Source of the DNA: Candidatus Tanganyikabacteria bacterium
GTDB taxonomy: Bacteria > Cyanobacteriota > Sericytochromatia > S15B-MN24 > VGJW01
DNA length: 61,110 bases
Reading direction: 5' to 3'
NCBI GenBank assembly: GCA_016867235.1
Contig: VGJY01000005.1
Span: forward strand, 1 to 61,110
The position numbers and the translations under genes are program-made. The notes below the pieces were generated by a model that made no database searches, had not been told where the DNA came from, and saw only the letters and a program-made list of their open reading frames with translations. Below are positions 28,946 through 39,021 of this stretch, in pieces (the stretch's first letter is position 1; each line of letters begins with the position of its first letter).

Positions 28946-28971
28946 ATAGCACCTTCTTTAACAAGAGACAA
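28943..28971 (-). promoter_or_regulatory. Candidate sigma-70 promoter for the peptide-TPR operon
   Basis: On the minus strand TTGTCT (28971-28966) and TATGGT (28948-28943) are 17 nt apart, in an AT-rich patch that stands out in this GC-rich window. Each hexamer matches four of six consensus bases. Confidence 0.45.
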
Positions 28972-29155
28972 CAATACCTTAACTCCATCCTAACACTCCC
29001 GGGCTTTTGTAACGCAATCCTAAGCGCGGGGGCCTTGGGGGCACGGATCGCCCGCCATGCCGGTTTCGGGCGTTTGTTGCGAATCGTAAAGGCGCGGCCG
29101 CCCGGGAGCCCACATCGGCATTTCCGGGGCCGGGAGCCCGGTTCATACTCTAACC

Positions 29156-29272
29156 ATGCGCTCGAACGTCTTCGCTCTCCTGTTTGCCGCGATGGTCCTG
29201 GTCGGCCACGCCGCGCCGCCCGTCATCCTGGATGGCCCGACGCATCCGGTCGAGCCCAAGCCCCGGCGCTAG
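29156..29272 (+). CDS. 38-residue secreted peptide with GPTHPVEP motif
   Basis: Reads MRSNVFALLFAAMVLVGHAA, a compact signal peptide ending in a likely AxA cleavage site, then PPVILDGPTHPVEPKPRR. The GPTHPxEP core matches the peptide encoded at 28737-28895 on the other strand. There is no clear ribosome-binding site; CATACT six nt before the ATG could be a -10 element of a leaderless message. Its stop overlaps the stop of the convergent prephenate dehydratase gene by 3 bp. The predicted mature peptide would be about 18 residues. Confidence 0.55.
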   Translation: MRSNVFALLFAAMVLVGHAAPPVILDGPTHPVEPKPRR

Positions 29273-30102
29273 TCAAGGGCGCGGGCGTAGGAGCCGAGGA
29301 CCTTCATGAAGCGCGAATGGAACGCGAGGTCCTCGAGGGCCCGGCGCACGGGCGCTTCCTCGGGATCGCCCTCGAAATCCAGGTAGAAGACGTATTCCCA
29401 GGGCGTCTGGCGACTGGGCCGGGACTCGATCTTCGTCATGTTCAGCCCGCGGGTGGCCACGGCACCCAGGGCGCGAAAGAGGGCGCCGGCCTCGTGCGGC
29501 AGGCCGAAGACGATGCTGGTCTTGTCCGGGCGCCGCTCGGCGAATCCCGCGGGCCAGGTCGCATGGCGCCGCTTCAGCACGAAAAACCGCGTGAAATTGT
29601 CCTTGACCGTCTGGATGCCCTCGACCAGCACTTCCAGCTTGTAGATGGCGCCGGCCCGGGCGGAGGCGATCGCCGCGACGCCCACCAGTTTCTCCACCGC
29701 AACCATCCGGGCCGCACCGGCGGTATCGTAGGCGGCCACGGGCGCCGCGCCCAGATCGTCCACGAAGCTGCCGCACTGCGCCAGGGCCTGCGGGTGGCTC
29801 AGGACTTCCTTGATGTCCTCCAGGGACTGCCCCGGCAACGCCAGCAGGCAGTGCTGGACCGGCACCCGCACCTCGCCGACGACCTCCACGTCTCGCGCCA
29901 TCAGGAGGTCATACACTTCGAGCACGCTGCCGGCCTGGCTGTTCTCTATGGGCAGGACCGCGATGTCGGCTTCCTCCTGGTCCAGGGCGTCGAATGCCGC
30001 GGCGAACGACGCGCACGGTAGTACCTGGGTAGTCTCACCGAAGGCGGCGCGGACGGCGTCCTCGCTGTAGGCGCCCCGCTCGCCCTGGAATGCGACGAGC
30101 AC
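29269..30102 (-). CDS. pheA: Prephenate dehydratase
   Basis: 277 residues, a monofunctional enzyme of phenylalanine synthesis that converts prephenate to phenylpyruvate. The catalytic domain (1-180) starts VAFQGERGAYSEDAV and has VLPIENSQAGSV and SHPQALAQC. The catalytic Thr-containing TRFFVL lies at about 188. The C-terminal ACT domain (200-272) has GALFRALGAVATRGLNMTKI and ESRPSR, the phenylalanine-binding signatures, so feedback inhibition is expected. The start is GTG 30102; no ATG is close. Confidence 0.9.
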   Translation of the reverse strand: MLVAFQGERGAYSEDAVRAAFGETTQVLPCASFAAAFDALDQEEADIAVLPIENSQAGSVLEVYDLLMARDVEVVGEVRVPVQHCLLALPGQSLEDIKEVLSHPQALAQCGSFVDDLGAAPVAAYDTAGAARMVAVEKLVGVAAIASARAGAIYKLEVLVEGIQTVKDNFTRFFVLKRRHATWPAGFAERRPDKTSIVFGLPHEAGALFRALGAVATRGLNMTKIESRPSRQTPWEYVFYLDFEGDPEEAPVRRALEDLAFHSRFMKVLGSYARALD

Positions 30103-30163
30103 GGCTATGCCCCCGGCAGGGCCGGTGCCCCGGCCGGCTTTGGCAGCGTCCCGGCCGGACGGG

Positions 30164-30571
30164 TCATTTCTTCCAAGGCAGCTTCGACTTCTTCCCTGAC
30201 GGCGGGGGCGGCGCCGGCGGCGGCGATTCGGGCACGGCGGTCGGTTCCAGCCGGGCGGTCGCGCTGCGGGCCTTCGCGACGACGTCCGACAGATCCGACC
30301 GGGCCGTCTCGCCCAGGAAGGGCCCCTCCACGAAGCCGTCGTCGAGCATGTCCTCGGCCGCAAGCTTTCCCGCCGGCGTCCCCTCGAAGACCACCACCCG
30401 CATGCGGCTGGCATCCAGCCACTTGTGCAGGAGGATGCCGTGCGAGACCCCCTCGCTGGCCGCGCGCACCTTCAGCTCCTGGATGAGCCTGAGGAACCGC
30501 TGGCCGTCCGCCACGTCGGTGCGGTCGAACGTCTCGTCGAAGAGCGGGAGGGTCGGCTTCGTCCCTTTCAT
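30164..30571 (-). CDS. Orphan protein with proline-rich tail
   Basis: 135 residues. The first 105 look like a small alpha/beta cytoplasmic domain (QRFLRLIQELKVRAASEGVS, RVVVFEGTPAGKL); the last 30 are a Pro run followed by a Lys-rich end. No family is recognised. It lies 61 nt upstream of pheA on the same strand and is divergent from the SDR gene. Confidence 0.55.
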   Translation of the reverse strand: MKGTKPTLPLFDETFDRTDVADGQRFLRLIQELKVRAASEGVSHGILLHKWLDASRMRVVVFEGTPAGKLAAEDMLDDGFVEGPFLGETARSDLSDVVAKARSATARLEPTAVPESPPPAPPPPSGKKSKLPWKK

Positions 30572-30607
30572 GCTAGAAATTAGATTCCCCGGCTGGAGGC
30601 AAAATCA

Positions 30608-31405
30608 ATGGCACAAGGCACCGCACTGGTCACCGGCGCATCCGCGGGCATCGGCGAGGTCTTCGCCCGCGGCCTGGCGCGGCGCAACTGGGACGTTGTC
30701 CTGGTCGCGAGGCGCCTCGACCGCCTGGAGGCGATCGCCGCGGCCCTGGCCGAGACGTATCAGGTGCGCGCCGAGGCGATCCAGGCCGACCTGGCCGATC
30801 CCGCCGCGGTGGACCAGATAGCGAAGCGCCTGGCCGAACTGGACCTCCGGGTCGACTACCTGGTCAACAACGCGGGCTTCGGAATCTCCGGGGCCTTCGC
30901 GACGACCGAGTACCAGCGCATCGAGTCGATGCTCCGGGTCAACGTCGACGCCGTCACGCGCCTCACCCACTCCTTCCTGCCGGGTATGCTCGAGCGGCGC
31001 CGCGGCCACATCCTGAACGTCGCTTCGATGGGCGGGTTCCAGCCGGTGCCGTACTTCTCGGCGTATGCCGCCACCAAGGCCTTCGTCCTGAGTTTCACGG
31101 AGGGCCTCTCCGAGGAACTGGCGGGCACCGGCGTGACGGCCACCGTCCTTTGCCCCGGCGCGACCTCGACCGAGTTCAACTCCGTCGCCGGCGTGGATGG
31201 CGAGATGTTCAAGTTCGCCTACCAGACGCCCGAGGAGGTCGTGGACACCGCCCTGGTCGCGGTGGAGCGCGGCGAGGTCACCGTGATACCCGGCGCGCTC
31301 AACGCCCTCCAGTACGCGTCCTCGCGCCTCGCGCCGCGCGGCCTGACGCGCAAGCTGGCCGGCTTCATCTACTCGCGCGTGATGAGACCGCACGGGCCGA
31401 CTTAA
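30608..31405 (+). CDS. Short-chain dehydrogenase/reductase
   Basis: 265 residues of the classical SDR type: NAD(P)-binding TGASAGIG (9-16), NNAG, and catalytic Tyr153/Lys157 in YAATK, with the Ser about 14 residues before. The arginine pair after the second strand (VARRLDRL) suggests NADP preference. The C-terminal part resembles DltE/SadH-type SDRs acting on lipids or ketones; the substrate is not determinable. It has no operon partners. Confidence 0.88.
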   Translation: MAQGTALVTGASAGIGEVFARGLARRNWDVVLVARRLDRLEAIAAALAETYQVRAEAIQADLADPAAVDQIAKRLAELDLRVDYLVNNAGFGISGAFATTEYQRIESMLRVNVDAVTRLTHSFLPGMLERRRGHILNVASMGGFQPVPYFSAYAATKAFVLSFTEGLSEELAGTGVTATVLCPGATSTEFNSVAGVDGEMFKFAYQTPEEVVDTALVAVERGEVTVIPGALNALQYASSRLAPRGLTRKLAGFIYSRVMRPHGPT

Positions 31406-31473
31406 ACAAACCTTCAAGCAATCCTGGCCTCCCCACAACGATAATCATGTCGGTTCGTCCCACCGGAGGAGGC

Positions 31474-32943
31474 ATGGCACAGCGCGGTCGATTCATACTC
31501 CAGCTCGCAGTCGCAACGACGGTGCTCGCGGGCTGCGGCCTCGGCGTCGCGGCCCCGCCGGCGCGAATCCAGACCGGTACGGACGCCAAGGCATTCGCCC
31601 GCTCGGCAGCGTCCGACATCGCGCGCCAGACGGGCGCCGACGCCGGCGACCTTGAGGCGTACATCGAGAGCCAGCAAGCCGAACTCACCGATCTCGCCAG
31701 GCGCCGCACCGCGCTGCCGGCCGGCGGGGGGGAACCGGGCGCCGAACCGGGCGCCGGCCCGCTCACGCTGCCGCCGTCCGCGCAGGCGACCGTCAACGCG
31801 GTCGACACGCTGATCAACGCGGATCGCATCTTCGCGGCGATCGAGGAGAGCGTGCGCGGCGCGCGCAAGCGGATCCAGCTAGATCTGTTCATGCTGGGCG
31901 GCCGGTACGGCAGCCGTCTCGCGCAGGCGATCGAGGATCGCCGGCAGGCCGGCGTCGATGTCCGTATCGTGCTCGACGGCCACTTCGCCGCCATGGGCCC
32001 GGCGCACCAGCAGGCCATGAGCACCGCGACGTTCCTGCGCGACCACCAGATGCCCGTGCGGACGTTTCCGCTCGATTCCCTGATCGCGCCCAAGGGCCTC
32101 GCCAAGGCCTCGCTCATCGACCACAACAAGATCGTCATCGCCGACGACACGGCCTACATCGGCGGCGCCAACCTGATCGACGTGGCGGATACGAATCACG
32201 ACCTGATGTTCCGTATCCACGGCCCGGTCGCGGCCGAGATCAGCCAGTGGGTGGACGCCACCTTCGACAAGTCGACGTATCCGGCGATCTGGAGCACCGG
32301 CAAGGCCGCCAAGGCCCCGCCGGCGCTGCCCGCGCCCACCTACCGGCCAGCGACCGCCGTGCCGGCCGGCGCCAACTCTCGCGTCGCCCTGACCCGCACC
32401 GACCGTACCGAGCACAGCACCTACGATCGGCTCCTGGCGCGCATCAAGACCTCGGCGAAAATCGACGTCGGCGTCTTCGAACTCGACGACGAGACCCTCA
32501 AGGCCGAACTCATCAATGCCAAGAAGCGCGGCGCCCAGGTGCGGATCCTGCTCGACCGGCACCAGATGGACCACAAGTACACCGGAAAGAAGGCGCCCGC
32601 GGGCATCCCCAACTGGCTCGCCGTCCGCGACTTCCTGGCCGCCGGCCTGCCCGTCCACTGGTACGACCCGTCGCTGCCGTTCGAGGAGATGCACCTCAAG
32701 ATGGCGATTTTCGACGACCGGGTCTCGGTGGTCGGTTCGACGAACTTCACCACCCGCGCGTTCCTGAACTACCGCGAGACCGGCATCGAAGTGGAGGGCG
32801 GGCAGGCGGTCGCCGACCTTGTCGCCATGTTCGAGGCCGACTGGCGCTCGCACTCGACGCCGGTCACGACCCTCACCGCGCAGCAACGCGCCCTCGCCGC
32901 CACCATCGCCTTCCTCAACAAGGGCGGTATCGGTTGGTGGTAG
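31474..32943 (+). CDS. Phospholipase D-like lipoprotein
   Basis: 489 residues with a lipobox (TVLAGC, Cys21) and two complete HKD motifs, HNKIVIAD (His217) and HLKMAIFD (His407). Two HKD motifs in one chain form a single active site that works through a phosphohistidine intermediate; relatives include phospholipase D, cardiolipin synthase and nucleases. Export and lipid anchoring suggest an extracytoplasmic phosphodiesterase or transphosphatidylase. GGAGGAGGC just before ATG 31474 decides this start over the ATG at 31447. Confidence 0.85.
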   Translation: MAQRGRFILQLAVATTVLAGCGLGVAAPPARIQTGTDAKAFARSAASDIARQTGADAGDLEAYIESQQAELTDLARRRTALPAGGGEPGAEPGAGPLTLPPSAQATVNAVDTLINADRIFAAIEESVRGARKRIQLDLFMLGGRYGSRLAQAIEDRRQAGVDVRIVLDGHFAAMGPAHQQAMSTATFLRDHQMPVRTFPLDSLIAPKGLAKASLIDHNKIVIADDTAYIGGANLIDVADTNHDLMFRIHGPVAAEISQWVDATFDKSTYPAIWSTGKAAKAPPALPAPTYRPATAVPAGANSRVALTRTDRTEHSTYDRLLARIKTSAKIDVGVFELDDETLKAELINAKKRGAQVRILLDRHQMDHKYTGKKAPAGIPNWLAVRDFLAAGLPVHWYDPSLPFEEMHLKMAIFDDRVSVVGSTNFTTRAFLNYRETGIEVEGGQAVADLVAMFEADWRSHSTPVTTLTAQQRALAATIAFLNKGGIGWW

Positions 32944-33097
32944 GCTAGGCGGCGGGATACAGCCGCCGCCGGGGCCAAGCGGCCAGCACCGCCGCCCACG
33001 GGCACCTCCGCGCCCCCAGCCCAGGAATCGGGCCATGGCCCACATGACAACCCTCCTCATAGCGCGGCTCTGATGACTTCGCTCCGGCATCGCGGCC

Positions 33098-33148
33098 GGC
33101 ACGGAGGCCGGCCCCACCCGTTGCATCGGTGGCGCAGGCCTCCGTGCC
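33098..33148. repeat. 12-bp inverted repeat around the left end of the 80-bp repeat
   Basis: GGCACGGAGGCC (33098-33109) and GGCCTCCGTGCC (33137-33148) are perfect inverted repeats with a 27-nt loop. The right arm lies inside the 80-bp repeat; a sequence like the left arm (GGCCGGCACGGGGGCCGG) occurs near 57415. Confidence 0.65.
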
Positions 33149-33185
33149 TGCGTCCGATAGGCGCCAGGTCATTTGAGCGCCGCTA

Positions 33186-33187
<2 letters not shown>
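33108..33187. repeat. 80-bp dispersed repeat, intergenic copy
   Basis: Matches 50684-50763 at 71 of 80 positions without gaps. This copy lies mainly between the phospholipase-like gene and the end of the histidine kinase gene. On the minus strand it can be read as WRLSDAGTEACATDA, as in the coding copy. Confidence 0.85.
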
Positions 33188-34892
<1,705 letters not shown>

Positions 34893-34947
34893 GTCGCGAC
34901 GTTATCACGTCGCGACGCCGGAACCAGCCTGCCGTGGGAGAGAAAAG

Positions 34948-36249
34948 TTACGGAATCATGCCAGGCGTGGTGGGGATGCCCAGCACTTCCAGCAGCCCGA
35001 GCGCCAGCTTGTCGTAGTAGGTCACTGCGAGCAGGACCACCCCGGTGGCGATCAGGAACGGATAGGTCGACTTGTACAGCGAGAGGATGGGTTTCTGGAA
35101 CCGGAAGGAGGCCACGAAGAGGTTCAGGCCCATCGGCGGCAGACTGTAGCCGATCTCCAGGTTGATCAGGAAGATGATGCCCAGGTGGACCGGGTTGACG
35201 TCGTACTGGGCGGCGATCGGCAGGATGAGCGGCAGCACGACCAGGATGGCCGAGAACACGTCGAGCAGGGCCGCGGCGACCAGCAAGAAGACGTTCAGCA
35301 GCAGCAGGAAGGTGATCTTGTCCTTGATGATCGGCTGCATGGCCCGGAACATCGCGTCGGGAATCTCCTGGTCGACCAGGAGATTGGTGAGGCCCAGGGC
35401 CGCGCCGATGATGATGAAGATGCCGCCGACCAGGATCATGCTTTCCCGGGTCACCCGCGGGACGTCGCGCACCAGGTTGAGATCGCGGTAGATGAAGACC
35501 TCGACGATGAAGACGTAGAGGGCCACCGCGACGGCCGCGTCGGCCGCCGTGAGGAAGCCGCCGTAGATGCCGCCGAAGATGATGACGGGGATGGGCAGCT
35601 CCCAGGCCATCTCCTTGGTCGCCACCCAGGCGGCCCGGGGATCGAAGGGCACGCGTGGCACCTTGGCCTTGTTGCCCAGCCAGATGCACAGGCCCATGGT
35701 GACGAGCAGGTCGAGTGCGCCCGGGATGACGCCGGCGATGAAGAGCTTGTTGATGTCCACCTGGGCGATGACGCCGTAGATGATGATGGGCAGCGACGGC
35801 GGGAAGAGCATCCCGCGGCTGCCGCCGGTGGTCAGCAGGCCCAGCGTGAACTTCTCGGGGTAGCCTTCCTTGATGAGGGCGGGCAACAGGAGGCCGCCCA
35901 GGGCGATGACGGTCACGCCCGACACGCCCGTGAACACTGTGAAGAACGCGCACGCCAGCAGGGCCACCACCGCGATGCCGCCCGGCATCCAGCCCACCAG
36001 GGCCCGTGTCAGGTTGATCAGGCGCGTGCTCGTCTTGGCCTCTGCCATCAGGTAGCCGGCGAAGGTGAACAGCGGAATGGCGATGAACATCGGCTGCTCG
36101 GCGATCTTGTACATCTCGCCCATGAAGATCAGGCCTGCTTCCTGGCCGGTGGCCAGGAAGCCGATGATCGTGATCAGCGCGAGGATGATGAAGAGCGGCG
36201 CGCCGACCAGGGTGAGGGCGGTGATGCCGGCGGTGATGGCTGCGGTCAT
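34948..36249 (-). CDS. dctM: TRAP transporter large permease (DctM)
   Basis: 433 residues with about 11-12 hydrophobic helices (MTAAITAGITALTLVGAPLF at the start, GIIFLINLEIGYSLPPMGLN in the middle), typical of the ion-coupled transport subunit of tripartite ATP-independent periplasmic transporters. It imports an organic acid or similar solute with sodium. The ATG overlaps the stop of the DctQ gene (ATGA). It is the last gene of a TatT-P-Q-M unit. Confidence 0.9.
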   Translation of the reverse strand: MTAAITAGITALTLVGAPLFIILALITIIGFLATGQEAGLIFMGEMYKIAEQPMFIAIPLFTFAGYLMAEAKTSTRLINLTRALVGWMPGGIAVVALLACAFFTVFTGVSGVTVIALGGLLLPALIKEGYPEKFTLGLLTTGGSRGMLFPPSLPIIIYGVIAQVDINKLFIAGVIPGALDLLVTMGLCIWLGNKAKVPRVPFDPRAAWVATKEMAWELPIPVIIFGGIYGGFLTAADAAVAVALYVFIVEVFIYRDLNLVRDVPRVTRESMILVGGIFIIIGAALGLTNLLVDQEIPDAMFRAMQPIIKDKITFLLLLNVFLLVAAALLDVFSAILVVLPLILPIAAQYDVNPVHLGIIFLINLEIGYSLPPMGLNLFVASFRFQKPILSLYKSTYPFLIATGVVLLAVTYYDKLALGLLEVLGIPTTPGMIP

Positions 36250-36851
36250 AGGGCCTTCGGTTCGTGAGAAGGCACCTCGCGGGTGCCGAGCAGGCCGTCC
36301 ACGAAGAACAGGAGGAAGCGGAACGCCATCACCCCGAACGAGATCGGGAAGATGATCTGGACTTGCCAGGCCTGGAGGCCGAAGGCGATCTCGTGGCCCT
36401 GCGCGGTCATCTCGTCCCGCACGAACTGGACCGCGAGCACCGTGAGGTATACGCAGGTCGCCCCGGAGACCAGATTGACGATCACATCCACCCAGCGGCG
36501 GGCGCCCTCGGGCATGACGCGGGCCAGGGCGTCCATGTTGAGGTGCCGGCCGGCTTCGGTGGCGACCATCGCGCCGACCATGCCCGTCACCAGCACCAGG
36601 TGGCGCAGCAGCGGATCCGCCCAGGGCAGGCCCTTGTCGAACAATTCGCGCATGATCACCTGGTACGAGCCCAAAAGAATCATCGCGAAGACGAGCAGGA
36701 TCAGCACCGCTCGTTCGGCAAAGCCGATGGCCTTGTCCACCGCGTGCAGCGGTGCGAGCAGGGGCGCCTCGGCCGGGATGCCGTGCTGCTCGAACGCCTG
36801 CAGCTCACCCGAGGGCGTCGGCTGGTGGGACGGGATGGGAGCGGTGCTCAT
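36246..36851 (-). CDS. dctQ: TRAP transporter small permease (DctQ)
   Basis: 201 residues with four hydrophobic segments (52-70, 93-112, 138-155, 170-190) after a 40-residue cytoplasmic N-terminus. EAGRHLNMDAL is the conserved DctQ motif. It partners DctM in the membrane complex. It is separated from the upstream dctP gene by a 54-bp tandem repeat. Confidence 0.85.
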   Translation of the reverse strand: MSTAPIPSHQPTPSGELQAFEQHGIPAEAPLLAPLHAVDKAIGFAERAVLILLVFAMILLGSYQVIMRELFDKGLPWADPLLRHLVLVTGMVGAMVATEAGRHLNMDALARVMPEGARRWVDVIVNLVSGATCVYLTVLAVQFVRDEMTAQGHEIAFGLQAWQVQIIFPISFGVMAFRFLLFFVDGLLGTREVPSHEPKAL

Positions 36852-36853
36852 CG

Positions 36854-36959
36854 TGGGTCGCCCTCGTCGGCTTGCAAGCGGCGCCGCCTAGTGGGCCCCA
36901 CTCTCGATGGGTCGCCCTCGTCGGCTTGCAAGCGGCGCCGACTCGTGGGCCCCACTCTC
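36854..36959. repeat. 54-bp unit repeated twice in tandem, between dctP and dctQ
   Basis: Two near-identical units (starting TGGGTCGCCCTCGTCGG at 36854 and 36908) each contain the perfect palindrome GCTTGCAAGC and a GTGGGCCCCAC near-palindrome. Only a few bases differ. The unit fills the intercistronic gap and runs up to the dctP stop. Confidence 0.85.
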
Positions 36960-37941
36960 ATTGCCCAACCCCTGCCCGCACCTCCTTGAGGGCGTCGCCG
37001 GAGAAGAGCTCGCCCACCAGCTCGCCGGACACCTTGTCAGCGGCGTGCTTCACCTTCTTGAGCTCGGGAGCCGAGATGTCGGTGACCACGATGCCCTGCT
37101 TGCGGAGCGCCGCGAGGGCCCGCTGGTTGTCCTTGCGCCCCTCTTCGACGATTTGCCGGCTGTACTTCTCGCCGGCCGCCTTGAGCACGGTCTGCTCGTC
37201 GGGCGCGAGCTTGTCCCACGCCTTCTTGGTGACGATCAAGGCGCCGATCGACTGCGTGATGCGCAGGTCGAGCATGTACTTGACCTTGCCGTTCCACTGC
37301 AGCGCGAGCAGGCCCTGGGGCGCGTTGTAGACCCCGTCGATCATGCCGGTCTGCAGGCTGGTGAGGACCTGCGTGATGGCCAGCGGCGTCGGGATGAGCT
37401 TGAGCTCCTTGAAGATGGCCTCGGCCAGCTTGTCGCCTTCCCACATCCACATCTTCACGCCCTGCATGTCGGCCATGGTGCGGATGGGCTTGTTGGTGAA
37501 GAGGTACACCGGGCCCACCTCGGCCCAGCCGAGGAGCACGTAGCCGGCGTCGCCTAGCTTCTTGTTGAGGCGGGGCTCGAGCCGGCTGGTGGCCTTGTCC
37601 ACGTCGGCGTCCGTCTTGTAGAGGAGCGGAACCTCCAGGACCCGCACCTCCTTCTCGATGAGGCCCAAGCCCATGCCGGTGAGCGCGGCGCCCTGCAACT
37701 GCCCGGCACGCATCTTGCGCACCTCGTCGGGCTCGTCGCCCATGACGCCGCCGCCGATGAAGCGGACGCGCAGCTTCCCGCCGGTCTTCTCGCCGACCTC
37801 CTTGGCCATGTCCTGGAAGATCTGATCCCACTTGGAGCCGGGGGGCGCAAGGAACGCGATCTTGAGGGTCGCCGCGATGGCCGGCGCCGCCACCGCCAGC
37901 GACAGCGCCGCGGCCAGGGCGAAGGTCTTGAGGGCTTTCAT
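36958..37941 (-). CDS. dctP: TRAP transporter solute-binding protein (DctP)
   Basis: 327 residues with a cleavable Sec signal (ALAAALSLAVAAPAIAA) and the DctP fold (family 7 extracytoplasmic solute receptor). VKMWMWEGDKLAEAIFKEL and LTSLQTGMIDGVYNAP are conserved regions; the usual ligand-binding arginine region lies around 150-175. It captures the solute in the periplasm for DctQM. The gene starts 1 nt after the TatT stop. The ligand is unknown. Confidence 0.88.
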   Translation of the reverse strand: MKALKTFALAAALSLAVAAPAIAATLKIAFLAPPGSKWDQIFQDMAKEVGEKTGGKLRVRFIGGGVMGDEPDEVRKMRAGQLQGAALTGMGLGLIEKEVRVLEVPLLYKTDADVDKATSRLEPRLNKKLGDAGYVLLGWAEVGPVYLFTNKPIRTMADMQGVKMWMWEGDKLAEAIFKELKLIPTPLAITQVLTSLQTGMIDGVYNAPQGLLALQWNGKVKYMLDLRITQSIGALIVTKKAWDKLAPDEQTVLKAAGEKYSRQIVEEGRKDNQRALAALRKQGIVVTDISAPELKKVKHAADKVSGELVGELFSGDALKEVRAGVGQ

Positions 37942-37942
37942 G

Positions 37943-38875
37943 CTATTGGTCCTCCTCCTCGAGATCCGGGAAGAAATCGGTGATCTTGGCGAGCAGCACC
38001 TGCGCCCGGCGCTTGGCGATGACGTTGGCCAGCCGCGCTGCGGGCAGCACGTCGGCCGGGGTTTCCAGGACCCTGGTCAGGGTCTTGCGGAACAGGTCGG
38101 CATCCTGGACCTGCACCGCGTAGAACTGCGCGAACATCACGTCGTGCGTCATGAACCTGGCGGGGCCCTCGGGGCCGACGAGGCCGTCCACCGCGATCGC
38201 CTTCGCGTGGGCGGCCCTGGCCACCTCCGGCTGGCCGCCCAGCAATTGCGGCCGCGACGCGGCGTTGACCATCTCGAACGCATGGGCGCCGCCGTGGTAG
38301 TACCCGGCGTCGAGTTGCTTGACGCGATCGATCAGGGCCAGGACGCGCGGGAGTTCGGCCACCAGTTCGGGCTCGTCCTTGGAGAGCATGACTAGCTGGC
38401 CCCAGTTGTAGGCGGTCCAGAAGAGGCCGGGCACGTCGTCCTTGCCGAATTCGCCCAGGGCGGCGCCGAACTGCTCGATGTCGGCGCCCTCCGCCGCGGC
38501 AAACGCTGGGAGACGGCGCAGCGCCCGCAGCCCCGCTTCGCGCCCCTTGCGGTACCACGCCTTGGCCTTCGCGACGGCCTCCTTGTCGGGAGGATCCAGG
38601 GGACCGGCCACGGGCTCGACGAAACCGAATGCGTAGCCGCCGAAATTCTTGGCCGCGATGGCGTGCATGTCGGCGTGATCGCCCACGAAGCCCATCGCCA
38701 TGTCGAGGCCCGACAGGTCGCCGGGCGCCTTGCGGGCCGCCGCCTCGTAGTCGCCCATCTCTTCGAAGGCGGCCCCCATGCCCTCGACCGGGCCGGCGAG
38801 GAGGCTGCCCAGCGCGGCGCACCCCGAGAGCAAGGCCCCAGCGACGATGAATGCGGCGAAACGTGCGGCTTGCAT
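37943..38875 (-). CDS. TRAP transporter TatT component, lipoprotein
   Basis: 310 residues with a lipobox (LLSGC, Cys19) and a helical TPR-like fold. Segments such as WTAYNWGQLVMLSKDEPELV, YYHGGAHAFE and the C-terminal NVIAKRRAQVLLAKITDFF match the TatT family (PF16811), first seen in Treponema. TatT trimers bind the solute receptor TatP and are thought to pass hydrophobic ligands to it. It is the first gene of the tatT-dctP-dctQ-dctM unit, with a GGAGGAGGACC site at its 3' end serving dctP. Confidence 0.82.
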   Translation of the reverse strand: MQAARFAAFIVAGALLSGCAALGSLLAGPVEGMGAAFEEMGDYEAAARKAPGDLSGLDMAMGFVGDHADMHAIAAKNFGGYAFGFVEPVAGPLDPPDKEAVAKAKAWYRKGREAGLRALRRLPAFAAAEGADIEQFGAALGEFGKDDVPGLFWTAYNWGQLVMLSKDEPELVAELPRVLALIDRVKQLDAGYYHGGAHAFEMVNAASRPQLLGGQPEVARAAHAKAIAVDGLVGPEGPARFMTHDVMFAQFYAVQVQDADLFRKTLTRVLETPADVLPAARLANVIAKRRAQVLLAKITDFFPDLEEEDQ

Positions 38876-38901
38876 CGCCCCAAAGGGTAGTGCAACGGCC
38901 T

Positions 38902-38935
38902 GAAGTTGTCCACCGCCCCTGCCGGAGACAACTTC
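38902..38935. promoter_or_regulatory. 9-bp inverted repeat between divergent genes
   Basis: GAAGTTGTC and GACAACTTC are perfect inverted repeats 16 nt apart in the gap between tatT and the coiled-coil gene. This could be an operator for either promoter. An AT-rich stretch (GGCTTATAAG) follows near 38953. Confidence 0.45.
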
Positions 38936-39021
38936 TAAGCTAACCTTTACCGGCTTATAAGAAATTTTCCCCAGCCTTCTCGCGATAACCCGGAGCAGGT
39001 ACGAGGAGGAGGATCAACGTC

